Shown here piece by piece: positions 1-4,984 of a DNA stretch of 5,434 nt. This DNA is from an uncultured Clostridia bacterium. GTDB taxonomy: Bacteria; Bacillota; Clostridia; Christensenellales; CAG-917. Made by a program: the position numbers and the translations under genes. Every line of letters starts with the position of its first letter. Positions within the stretch are counted from its first letter, which is position 1. Where the stretch lies: positions 1 through 5,434 of the forward strand of contig CAMWIB010000089.1 in NCBI GenBank assembly GCA_947174215.1, written 5' to 3'. The notes beneath the pieces were generated by a model. It saw only the letters and a list, made by a program, of their open reading frames with translations. It made no database searches and was not told the origin of the DNA.

Positions 1-12
1 TAAGATAGCCTG

Positions 13-120
13 ATGGCGGCGGAAGAGGGCTTTGCACCGATGGAGTTGTTCCCCAACGAGAGCAGTGCGGCAGTCCCGACTCACGAGCTTGAAGACACCG
101 AGGATAAAACCGAGGAATAA
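13..120 (+). CDS. Small acidic ORF or remnant of an upstream gene
   Basis: Not recognised. The frame ending at TAA 118-120 is open back to an in-frame TAA at 1-3 and can start at ATG 13 (35 residues) or ATG 40 (26 residues). The product is acidic at its C-terminus (ending EDTEDKTEE) and its codons (GAG, GCG, GTC) look like coding sequence. ATG 13 overlaps a TGA at 11-13 in another frame, which would suit translational coupling to an upstream gene ending there, but there is no Shine-Dalgarno before it. ATG 40 has GGAAGAGGG about 10 bases upstream. It may equally be the C-terminal tail of an upstream gene broken by a frameshift just outside or at the window edge. A terminator follows at once, so this is the end of a transcription unit. 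Confidence 0.3.
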   Translation: MAAEEGFAPMELFPNESSAAVPTHELEDTEDKTEE

Positions 121-131
121 TTTGAAATGAG

Positions 132-171
132 TTTGCCCGACTGTTTGATATAATTCAATCGGTCGGGCAAA
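132..171 (+). terminator. Hairpin terminator after the upstream unit
   Basis: A perfect 10-bp inverted repeat pairs TTTGCCCGAC (132-141) with GTCGGGCAAA (162-171). Inside it a few more pairs can form, including TTGA (145-148) with TCAA (155-158), leaving a small TATAAT-like loop. The 3' side runs into ACTATATTTT, a weak interrupted T-tract. It lies 12 bases after the stop at 120, as expected for the end of the upstream transcription unit. Confidence 0.7.
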
Positions 172-192
172 ACTATATTTTGTGCATTAAAT

Positions 193-222
193 TTGCGTAT
201 TAAAAATAATCTAAAAGATAAT
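193..222 (+). promoter_or_regulatory. Possible sigma-A promoter of the marR unit
   Basis: TTGCGT (193-198) and GATAAT (217-222) are separated by 18 bases and resemble the -35 and -10 boxes: 3/6 and 5/6 matches to consensus. The region between the terminator and the MarR gene is very AT-rich and must hold the promoter. AATAAT at 205-210 is an alternative -10. With the GATAAT box the transcript would begin only about 8-10 bases before the ATG at 238. No clear MarR-type palindromic operator could be singled out. Confidence 0.3.
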
Positions 223-237
223 TAAACGAATTCAATT

Positions 238-705
238 ATGGAATGTACTGACAAGGAATATCAATGTGCGAATATGTTCGCTTCATTCAGGACGCTGTTG
301 CGTGCGTACAACGATTATCTGTCCGACGCTGTAAGCGAATACGACCTATCTCCAAACGAGATAGTGGTATTGTCAAGCCTACAAAACGTGTCAAGTGCAA
401 GCCAGATTGCAAAAGAGGCGGGCGTATCCAAGGCGCTCGTGTCGCGTAGCGTCAAGCTCTTAAAGCAAAAGGAGTTTATCGACGTTACGATATCCGCGTT
501 GGATAAACGCGAACAGGACCTCAGGTTGACGGATAGCGGAATCGCGCTTGCAAAGGTTATAGAGCGTGCAAACACTCGCTTTTGCGACGAGGCGTTGCGC
601 GGCGCTCAACCGGGGGCGATAGAGGTTACTCAACTAATATTAAAACTCATCATGAAAAATCTCAACGTCGAAGGGGGATATGAGAATAATGGTGACGAGG
701 GATAA
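238..705 (+). CDS. MarR-family winged-helix transcriptional regulator
   Basis: A 155-residue protein, the usual size for a MarR-family dimeric DNA-binding regulator in the cytoplasm. Residues 1-35 form the N-terminal helices. The winged helix begins at LSPNEIVVLSSL (37-48). The helix-turn-helix spans about 52-81, with the recognition-helix pattern GVSKALVSRSVKLL. The wing carries the family D-x-R signature (D89, R91) followed by LRLTDSG. Residues 104-145 form the C-terminal dimerisation helix. The start at 238 has no recognisable Shine-Dalgarno; a later ATG at 274 has AAGGA about 16 bases upstream, which is too far to be convincing. The last 26 bases overlap the start of the M28-like gene, so the two are probably co-transcribed. 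MarR members usually repress their own operon and release DNA on binding a small ligand; here the ligand is unknown. Confidence 0.9.
   Translation: MECTDKEYQCANMFASFRTLLRAYNDYLSDAVSEYDLSPNEIVVLSSLQNVSSASQIAKEAGVSKALVSRSVKLLKQKEFIDVTISALDKREQDLRLTDSGIALAKVIERANTRFCDEALRGAQPGAIEVTQLILKLIMKNLNVEGGYENNGDEG
671..677 (+). promoter_or_regulatory. Ribosome binding site deciding the M28-like start
   Basis: AAGGGGG lies inside the MarR coding region. The AAGG core is 5 bases before ATG 680, while the end of the G-run is 11 bases before the in-frame ATG 689. Position 680 is preferred, but a start at 689 (three residues shorter) cannot be excluded. Confidence 0.5.
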
Positions 706-1888
706 GATTGAAGTTGCAAGCGGCATTTGCTCGGACGTAAAGCACGTATGCAAGACGTTCGGTAGCCGCAATGCTGGTAGTGATGGAGAAAGACAAACGG
801 CAGAGTTTTTTGCCGATAGACTTTCAAATTGCGCCGATAGCGTGGATATGCAGTCGTTTAAGGTTTATCCAAACGCCTACACGGGTTGGATAGCGGTGAG
901 CGTGACGTGCATACTCCTTGGCTTGTCGGCGTATTTCTTTTCTACGATGGTTGCGCTTTTGTTGTTTATAGTGGGAGCTATACCAGTCGTTTTTCAATAC
1001 GTACTCAACAAGCGTATGCTTGACCCGCTGTATAAGGCGCAGACCTCTCAGAACGTGACCGCTGTCAAGAAGTGCAGTGGCGAGGTCAAGCGCAGGCTAT
1101 TCTTTGTGGCGAATCTGGACGCGAGCTTCGAAAGCAGTATTAAGTACCGCCTTGGCGGAGTTATGCAGGTCGCCGTACTGACATTGGACTTTGTGGGAAC
1201 GATATACTTCATCGTTCTTTCGATAGCAAGGTGGGCGACGGTCGGCGGCGTTGGCGCAAGCATAGCAGAGGGCTGGGCGCTGTACGCAGGTCTTGCGGGC
1301 TTAGCGTTCGCACTTCCGCTTTTTGCAAGCTACTTTATGAAGAGTACAAAGACCGTCATTGACGGCGCAAACGGAAACCTTAGTGGTTGTTTCGTAGCCG
1401 AGAGTGTGCTTAATTCTCTCAAAGACGTTGAGCTTGAAAACACAGAGGTCGGCGTAATTCTGACGGGTAGCGGAGCAGTTGGCTTGCGCGGTGCAATGGC
1501 GTGGTGCGAAGCGAACGGCGATAAGATAGACAAGAAGAACACTTTGTTCGTAAGCCTCAGCACATTGCGCGAGCTTGGAAGTTTGAACGTCAATACGAGC
1601 GAGCTTAGCGGTAGCGTGCGCAACGACGGCGAAGCGGTAAACCTCGTGCTTAAAGCGGCGGAGTCGGCAGGCGTAAAATGTGCAAGCGGTCGCATTCCGT
1701 TCGGCGCAACGGAAAGCGCGGTGTTCTCTGCCAACGGATTCAAGAGCGTCGGCATAGTCGCAATAAACCGCAAACTTCCCGACTATTACAACACGAGATA
1801 CGATTCCTACGACAATATGAGCGAGGAGTGCATTGCGGAGTGTTATGGTTTGGTAATGCGGATTACAGACGCTTATATCAACGAATAA
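680..1888 (+). CDS. M28-family peptidase-like membrane protein, probable pseudopeptidase
   Basis: A 402-residue protein with the M28 zinc-aminopeptidase layout interrupted by membrane segments. The N-terminal FGSRNAGSDGERQTAEFFAD (27-46) is the family's usual opening. Transmembrane segments are predicted at about 66-87, 88-108, 160-182 and 195-219. Conserved landmarks remain, but their ligands are replaced: the H-x-D site reads N145-L-D147; the GA-x-D-N site reads GANGN (229-233) with G232 for the bridging Asp; the Glu-Glu pair before GL reads G265-A266; the later N-L-D site reads SLS (292-294); the final Y-H-T site reads YNT (370-372) before RYDSYDN. Only D147 of the catalytic set survives. 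The fold is therefore kept while zinc binding and hydrolysis are probably lost. Homologues recalled from Clostridia have the same TM arrangement. It overlaps the MarR gene by 26 bases. Its role is unknown; peptide or ligand binding at the membrane is one inference. Confidence 0.8.
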   Translation: MRIMVTRDKIEVASGICSDVKHVCKTFGSRNAGSDGERQTAEFFADRLSNCADSVDMQSFKVYPNAYTGWIAVSVTCILLGLSAYFFSTMVALLLFIVGAIPVVFQYVLNKRMLDPLYKAQTSQNVTAVKKCSGEVKRRLFFVANLDASFESSIKYRLGGVMQVAVLTLDFVGTIYFIVLSIARWATVGGVGASIAEGWALYAGLAGLAFALPLFASYFMKSTKTVIDGANGNLSGCFVAESVLNSLKDVELENTEVGVILTGSGAVGLRGAMAWCEANGDKIDKKNTLFVSLSTLRELGSLNVNTSELSGSVRNDGEAVNLVLKAAESAGVKCASGRIPFGATESAVFSANGFKSVGIVAINRKLPDYYNTRYDSYDNMSEECIAECYGLVMRITDAYINE

Positions 1889-1936
1889 GAGTTTGGAACT
1901 TTTAATTGGATATTTTTAGTATAGATTCATAAATAA

Positions 1937-1962
1937 AAAAGCCGACGGATAAGTCGGCTTTT
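1937..1962. terminator. Bidirectional intrinsic terminator between convergent units
   Basis: A perfect 10-bp stem pairs AAAAGCCGAC (1937-1946) with GTCGGCTTTT (1953-1962) around the loop GGATAA. On the plus strand it ends in a T-run. On the minus strand the A-run at 1935-1940 becomes a T-run. It sits 48 bases after the M28-like stop and 34 bases beyond the stop of the last lipoprotein gene, so it can end both convergent transcripts. Confidence 0.9.
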
Positions 1963-1989
1963 ATAATAGCGTTTATTTATAATAGCGTT
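1960..1989. repeat. Two-copy 14-bp direct repeat
   Basis: TTTATAATAGCGTT occurs at 1960-1973 and again at 1976-1989, a 16-base period with a two-base spacer. The first copy overlaps the T-run of the terminator and the second ends 7 bases from the A1 lipoprotein stop codon. It is most easily read as a short slippage duplication in noncoding DNA. Confidence 0.8.
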
Positions 1990-1996
1990 AATATGT

Positions 1997-2533
1997 TTAT
2001 TGTTTGATAAATTCTATTGAATTAAGTTCGGTTTTCTTTATCTTTACTGCAATAGCCTTTTGTCCTGGCATAGTTGTGTCATTATAGCCAGGTCGTGCAG
2101 GCTTAATCTTGAAGTATACTTTCAAATTACCATTCTTCAATACGGTTTTATTCAACAGGGCAGGTCTGCCGTTTATGACGGTGAACATATGTATCACCAA
2201 CATTTCTTTCTCAAAATTTATTGTGACAGGGAACTCGTTGAAAACTTCCGAAAACTTATCCTCGCTATCCACAATTATGTCACGCGTTTTGGGTGAAGTT
2301 TTATCATATTGCGTTTTCTTTACCCACTCATCTATCACGGAATCATATGCGTCAACATCGTAAGCAACACCATAAGTTCTGTTCTGTTTAAGAAAGTCCT
2401 CTTTCATAAGGCGGTGAACGTCATTATAAAAATTGTCATCTTTATTACACGCGCAAAATATTGAGAGTCCCAAAACCAAAACGAATCCCAAACAGAGAAG
2501 TCTGCTGATAAACTTCATTTTTGATTTTGCCAT
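1997..2533 (-). CDS. Lipoprotein A1 with PrcB-C-terminal-like domain
   Basis: A 178-residue predicted surface lipoprotein. It has a basic N-terminus (MAKSKMKF), a hydrophobic stretch at about 8-26, and a lipobox F-C-A-C with acylation expected at C29, followed by NKDDN. The mature part opens with a helical stretch containing MKEDFLKQNRTYG (43-55). A domain at about 85-178 follows: a leading IIVDSEDKFSEVF, then INFEKEMLVIHMF, a central beta segment (NLKVYFKI), and a closing AIAVKIKKTELNSIEF. This order resembles the PrcB C-terminal domain, known from Treponema dentilisin-associated PrcB; the match is from pattern memory. The start is fixed by AAGGAGG at 2539-2545, five bases upstream. It is the last gene of the operon, 52 bases after B1, and is followed by the shared terminator. 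It has no cysteine in the mature domain, unlike its paralogue A2. Function unknown. Confidence 0.85.
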   Translation of the reverse strand: MAKSKMKFISRLLCLGFVLVLGLSIFCACNKDDNFYNDVHRLMKEDFLKQNRTYGVAYDVDAYDSVIDEWVKKTQYDKTSPKTRDIIVDSEDKFSEVFNEFPVTINFEKEMLVIHMFTVINGRPALLNKTVLKNGNLKVYFKIKPARPGYNDTTMPGQKAIAVKIKKTELNSIEFIKQ

Positions 2534-2585
2534 ATTGACCTCCTTAAAGATGGCATTGTGTAGGAGTATAAGTGTCGCTTGCTAT

Positions 2586-3104
2586 TTATTGCTCGTTTGA
2601 TTTCCAAACAAGAATTTCGTGAGAATCGGGGAAAACGAATTCTATGCCGCCGATATTCTTCTCAGTGACCACACAGTAAGCCCCGCCATAACGTATGTAT
2701 ACCGCAACGAGTCCATTATACGTGCCGTAATAACCGTCTATTGGCACATCGTTTGCGTTGGAATCTGGGCGACTTTCTTGATATGGCTTTATATAAGACT
2801 CTTTTATAGCGAGCGCTGTTTCTTCGCTAAGCATATCAGGGTTTTTAGGCGTAGGCTTGAAGCCTTTCTTTTGTGCGTCATCTGCGTAATGATAGGCAAT
2901 ATTTCTCAAATCGCCTTTACTAAGCCAACCATTGTCATATGCTGTTTGTAGGTCGTAAAATTCGCCCAAAGTAGGCTCACCGTTTTGAGGATTGCGGAAA
3001 TCATCGTCTTTATCGCACGCGCAGAGTATTCCGAGTGCCATTGACACAACTAAACCCAAACAGAGTATTCTGCTTAAAAATTTCATTTTTGCGTTCATTC
3101 TCAT
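2586..3104 (-). CDS. Lipoprotein B1, uncharacterised family
   Basis: A 172-residue predicted lipoprotein with a basic N-terminus, a hydrophobic core and lipobox LCAC (acylated C30), then DKDDD. The mature protein starts with a segment rich in Phe, Tyr and Glu (FRNPQNGEPTLGEF, 36-49), continues with an AYDNGWLSKGDLRNIAY motif (55-71), and has a C-terminal half with YYGTYNG (125-131), VAVYI, GGIEF and a final VW. It is a close paralogue of B2 and has the same length from this start. I recall similar unnamed proteins in gut Clostridia but know of no function. The frame is open upstream to ATG 3167 (193 residues), but that would overlap A2 by 49 bases and put residues before the signal peptide; AGGAG at 3116-3120 supports 3104 instead. 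It lies between A2 and A1 in the operon. Confidence 0.85.
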   Translation of the reverse strand: MRMNAKMKFLSRILCLGLVVSMALGILCACDKDDDFRNPQNGEPTLGEFYDLQTAYDNGWLSKGDLRNIAYHYADDAQKKGFKPTPKNPDMLSEETALAIKESYIKPYQESRPDSNANDVPIDGYYGTYNGLVAVYIRYGGAYCVVTEKNIGGIEFVFPDSHEILVWKSNEQ

Positions 3105-3115
3105 ATCGCTTATAT

Positions 3116-3120
3116 CTCCT
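3116..3120 (-). promoter_or_regulatory. Ribosome binding site of B1, overlapping the A2 stop
   Basis: On the minus strand the A2 stop TAG (3121-3119) runs directly into AGGAG (3120-3116), 11 bases before ATG 3104. This selects the 172-residue start over the longer ATG 3167 and suggests coupled translation, since ribosomes ending A2 stop on the B1 binding site. The next in-frame ATG at 3098 is 17 bases away, too far. Confidence 0.7.
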
Positions 3121-3634
3121 ATAATAATTGTCTGCTGATGATGGAAAAATTGACTTCCGATATGCACGTCTTATCCATTATCAAAGCTACGTATCTGATA
3201 TATGGGGACTCCTCACAATCTTCATTTTTGACGGGACAGTCGTAATAACAATTGACTATAAGCCTTGAATTTTCCTTGCTTATTTTTGACAGCTTGCATC
3301 TATGATATGATGTGCAAGCGCCAACCACTTTCAATATGACGGTTTGCTTGTTCAAATTGATGTTTTTATATTCTTGATAATAGCTATAAAAAATTTCATC
3401 GAACTCGTCTTGCGTTTGAATGATAAAGCATTTGTCCTCCGCCGTTTTTCCGTCAGGGCTGTATGACAAATTTTCTTGCATAAATTGCCACTTTATCTCT
3501 GCGGTTACATTATCATCAATAACGGCGTGGTAATTATCGTCTTTATTACACGCGCAGAGTATGCCGAGTCCGAAAACTAAGACAAGTGTCAAGCAGAGCA
3601 GTTTGCTGATAAACTTCATTTTTGATTTCGCCAT
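3119..3634 (-). CDS. Lipoprotein A2 with PrcB-C-terminal-like domain, cysteine-rich
   Basis: A 171-residue predicted lipoprotein, paralogue of A1. The signal peptide (MAKSKMKFISKLLCL, lipobox LCAC, C29) is nearly identical to that of A1. The mature part is diverged but collinear: IKWQFMQENLSYS (47-59) matches the A1 helical segment, FIIQTQDEFDEIF (70-82) matches the domain opening, NINLNKQTVIL the following strand, and YVALIMDKTCISEVNF (148-163) the closing strand. A PrcB-C-terminal-like fold is inferred, with moderate to low certainty. The mature domain carries seven cysteines (69, 107, 113, 129, 133, 140, 157), while A1 has none, so disulfides or metal binding are possible. GAGGAGG at 3640-3646, five bases before the ATG, is a strong ribosome binding site. 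It lies 22 bases after B2, and its stop overlaps the B1 ribosome binding site. Confidence 0.85.
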   Translation of the reverse strand: MAKSKMKFISKLLCLTLVLVFGLGILCACNKDDNYHAVIDDNVTAEIKWQFMQENLSYSPDGKTAEDKCFIIQTQDEFDEIFYSYYQEYKNINLNKQTVILKVVGACTSYHRCKLSKISKENSRLIVNCYYDCPVKNEDCEESPYIRYVALIMDKTCISEVNFSIISRQLL

Positions 3635-3656
3635 AACAACCTCCTCGCTGACATTA

Positions 3657-4175
3657 TTACGCTGTTTGTTTCCATAATCTTATAGTGTTTGGATAGGGAT
3701 ACCTAAATTTAATTCCGTCTATTGTTTCATCGTGTATAACAGCTGGAAACGCATAATATTTAGCGGAAATAATCACTGCAACAAACCCATTGTATGTACC
3801 GTAATAAGCCTCTATACGTACATCGCTTGCGATAGCTTCGGGGTAGCCGTCACGCAAACTTTTTGCGTGTGTTTCTTTTATGGCAAATTCCGTTTCGGGG
3901 CTAAGAGTTTCGGGTATTCTGGGTGCAGGTTCAAAACCTTCCTTTTGAGCGTCGCCTGTGAGATAGTAGGCGAGATTTCTCAAATCGTCTTTACTAATCC
4001 AACCGTTGTCATATGCGGTTTGCAGGTCATAAAACTCGCCCAAGGTAGGTTCTCCGTTTTGGGGATTGCGGAAATTATCTTCTTTATTACACGCGCAGAG
4101 TATGCCGAGTGTCATTATTAAAACAAAGCCCAAGCACAGTATTCTGCTTATAAGCCTCATTCTTGAATTTGCCAT
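3657..4175 (-). CDS. Lipoprotein B2, uncharacterised family
   Basis: A 172-residue predicted lipoprotein: MANSRMRL, a hydrophobic core to about residue 26, lipobox LCAC with C29, then NKEDN. Residues 35-59 are identical to those of B1. The next block (SKDDLRNLAYY, DAQKEGF, PETLSPET, AIKE) is strongly conserved and the C-terminal half less so. Shared C-terminal landmarks are YYGTYNG (124-130), VAV, DGIKFRYP (153-160) and LWK. No catalytic motif is apparent. The domain is not one I can name; similar unnamed proteins occur in gut Clostridia, from memory. AGGAG at 4183-4187 lies seven bases before the ATG and is embedded in a hairpin. B2 is the first lipoprotein after the membrane gene at 4235, with a 59-base gap that contains no terminator. 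Probable role: surface-anchored sensor or effector of the sigma/anti-sigma pair (inference). Confidence 0.85.
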   Translation of the reverse strand: MANSRMRLISRILCLGFVLIMTLGILCACNKEDNFRNPQNGEPTLGEFYDLQTAYDNGWISKDDLRNLAYYLTGDAQKEGFEPAPRIPETLSPETEFAIKETHAKSLRDGYPEAIASDVRIEAYYGTYNGFVAVIISAKYYAFPAVIHDETIDGIKFRYPYPNTIRLWKQTA

Positions 4176-4204
4176 TGTATAACTCCTTTTAATAGGTTAC
4201 ACAA
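4175..4204 (-). promoter_or_regulatory. Hairpin holding the B2 ribosome binding site
   Basis: On the minus strand TTGTGTAAC (4204-4196) can pair with GTTATACAA (4183-4175), nine pairs with one G-U wobble in RNA. The 12-base loop CTATTAAAAGGA carries most of the Shine-Dalgarno sequence, and the A of the B2 start codon is the last paired base. It may tune B2 translation or hide the start codon. The same inverted repeat in DNA could instead bind a protein. Confidence 0.4.
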
Positions 4205-4234
4205 TTACTACGAAAAAGAGAGGCAAATTTTCGG

Positions 4235-4933
4235 CTATTTTATAAAATCGTTCAAAATATTTTCCCAAAGCGAAATGTCGCCTTGCATTTCTATCATGTA
4301 AAAATAATCTTTATAGTGGAAGGTTACAAACAGATGGTTGTTTGATTCAATGGAGTACGTTACGTTACATTTATCCAACTGTACGGTTTGTTTGTCCGTC
4401 ATATTGCTTAGGAAGTTCTTATCTAATTGTGGATAATAGTTTGTTGATGAGGCAGATTGATAGCCACCTGATGGCTTAGACTCTACTAATGATTTTATGA
4501 TTAAGTTGTCATTATACTGATAGGATTCCTGAAAGTACTCATAGAAATTGTTCAAAGCATATGCCCATGACGAGTTCGGAATTGGTTCGCCAAATGTGAG
4601 GACGTTACGGTCGCTATCGGCGTTAAATTCTTCTATGGAATCAATCTCAACTCTATTCAAGCTTGGCACTCCGTTTGGCGCTTCACCCCAGAACCAATCA
4701 GAACCCAAGTTTGGCGCAGAATTGGATTTAGCGGCAGGAAGCATAAGCGGAATACAGCAAACCACAATGATAACCATTAAAGACGGCACGGCTATGGCAA
4801 ATATTTTTGATAAGGGGAGTCGCTTCTGCTTGCGCTCTTGCATATCGGATACCGCGCTGTCCAAAACCGATTTTGGCGGCAAGTCCAGATTTTCATTTTG
4901 CATTACTGATTTGTCTATCTTTTTTATCTTCAT
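4235..4933 (-). CDS. Single-pass membrane protein, putative anti-sigma factor
   Basis: A 232-residue protein encoded directly downstream of the ECF sigma factor, where the cognate anti-sigma factor normally sits. Residues 1-42 are charged and presumably cytoplasmic, and include KSVLDSAVSDMQERKQKR (21-38), a likely helix for sigma binding. One transmembrane segment spans about 43-66 (FAIAVPSLMVIIVVCCIPLM). An extracytoplasmic domain of about 165 residues follows. Its end, VTFHYKDYFYMIEMQGDIS then WENILNDFI (203-231), resembles the DUF4367 type of sensor domain found in Firmicutes proteins beside ECF factors; this is a weak match from memory. No zinc-binding H-x3-C-x2-C motif is seen, so it is not a ZAS-type anti-sigma factor. 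The ribosome binding site AGGAT (4943-4947) lies nine bases upstream. The first about 20 residues contain little to define the family. Role by context: holds the sigma factor at the membrane until an envelope signal arrives (inference). Confidence 0.65.
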   Translation of the reverse strand: MKIKKIDKSVMQNENLDLPPKSVLDSAVSDMQERKQKRLPLSKIFAIAVPSLMVIIVVCCIPLMLPAAKSNSAPNLGSDWFWGEAPNGVPSLNRVEIDSIEEFNADSDRNVLTFGEPIPNSSWAYALNNFYEYFQESYQYNDNLIIKSLVESKPSGGYQSASSTNYYPQLDKNFLSNMTDKQTVQLDKCNVTYSIESNNHLFVTFHYKDYFYMIEMQGDISLWENILNDFIK

Positions 4934-4942
4934 AATTTTATT

Positions 4943-4984
4943 ATCCTAATTCCGTTATTCTATTAAAATCCTATATTCCGTTAT
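4943..4984 (-). repeat. Two-copy direct repeat in the sigma/anti-sigma spacer
   Basis: ATCCTAATTCCGTTAT (4943-4958) and ATCCTATATTCCGTTAT (4968-4984) are the same apart from one inserted T; spacing is about 26 bases. On the minus strand each copy ends in AGGAT. The copy nearer the anti-sigma gene supplies its Shine-Dalgarno sequence, and the other reaches the last base of the sigma stop codon. It is either a small local duplication of the ribosome-binding region or a repeated protein-binding site. Confidence 0.65.

Larger units (their letters stand above)
1997..4175 (-). repeat. Tandem duplication of a two-gene lipoprotein cassette (B-A-B-A)
   Basis: Read on the minus strand, the four lipoprotein genes alternate between two families: B2 (3657-4175), A2 (3119-3634), B1 (2586-3104), A1 (1997-2533). 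Equivalent codons of B2 and B1 lie 1071-1074 bases apart, which is the repeat unit. B2 and B1 share 25 identical consecutive residues after the lipobox and visibly similar DNA there (for example 2951-3030 against 4025-4104). A1 and A2 are much more diverged beyond the signal peptide. Duplication of a B-A pair, followed by unequal divergence, explains the order most simply. Confidence 0.75.

Noticed and set aside
209..219. ATCTAAAAGAT as a MarR operator
   Set aside because: Only four paired bases on each side in very AT-rich DNA, shorter than typical MarR operators and no second copy nearby.
1330..1773. 147-residue open frame on the minus strand
   Set aside because: It lies wholly opposite the M28-like gene, has low-complexity Leu/Ser/Pro composition typical of an antisense shadow, and shows no domain or ribosome binding site.
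2540..2566. CTCCT in the B1-A1 spacer that could pair with the A1 Shine-Dalgarno AGGAG
   Set aside because: The stem is only five pairs around a 17-base loop with no extension on either side, so chance is likely.
3105..3167. Upstream extension of B1 to ATG 3167 (193 residues)
   Set aside because: It overlaps A2 by 49 bases, adds residues before a complete signal peptide, and lacks a binding site. The start at 3104 has AGGAG and gives the same length as B2.
3732..4121. 129-residue open frame on the plus strand opposite B2
   Set aside because: A shadow of B2: a similar plus-strand frame (2619-2951) lies opposite B1, as expected when both copies of a conserved gene leave the opposite strand open. 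No plausible start signal.
4196..4201. TGTAAC on the minus strand as an ECF-type -35 box for an internal promoter before B2
   Set aside because: A -10 about 16 bases downstream would fall at or after the B2 start codon, leaving no room for the ribosome binding site; the bases are better explained as a hairpin arm.
4548..4949. 133-residue open frame on the plus strand opposite the membrane protein
   Set aside because: Antisense to a gene with a convincing signal, TM segment and context; no ribosome binding site or recognisable domain.
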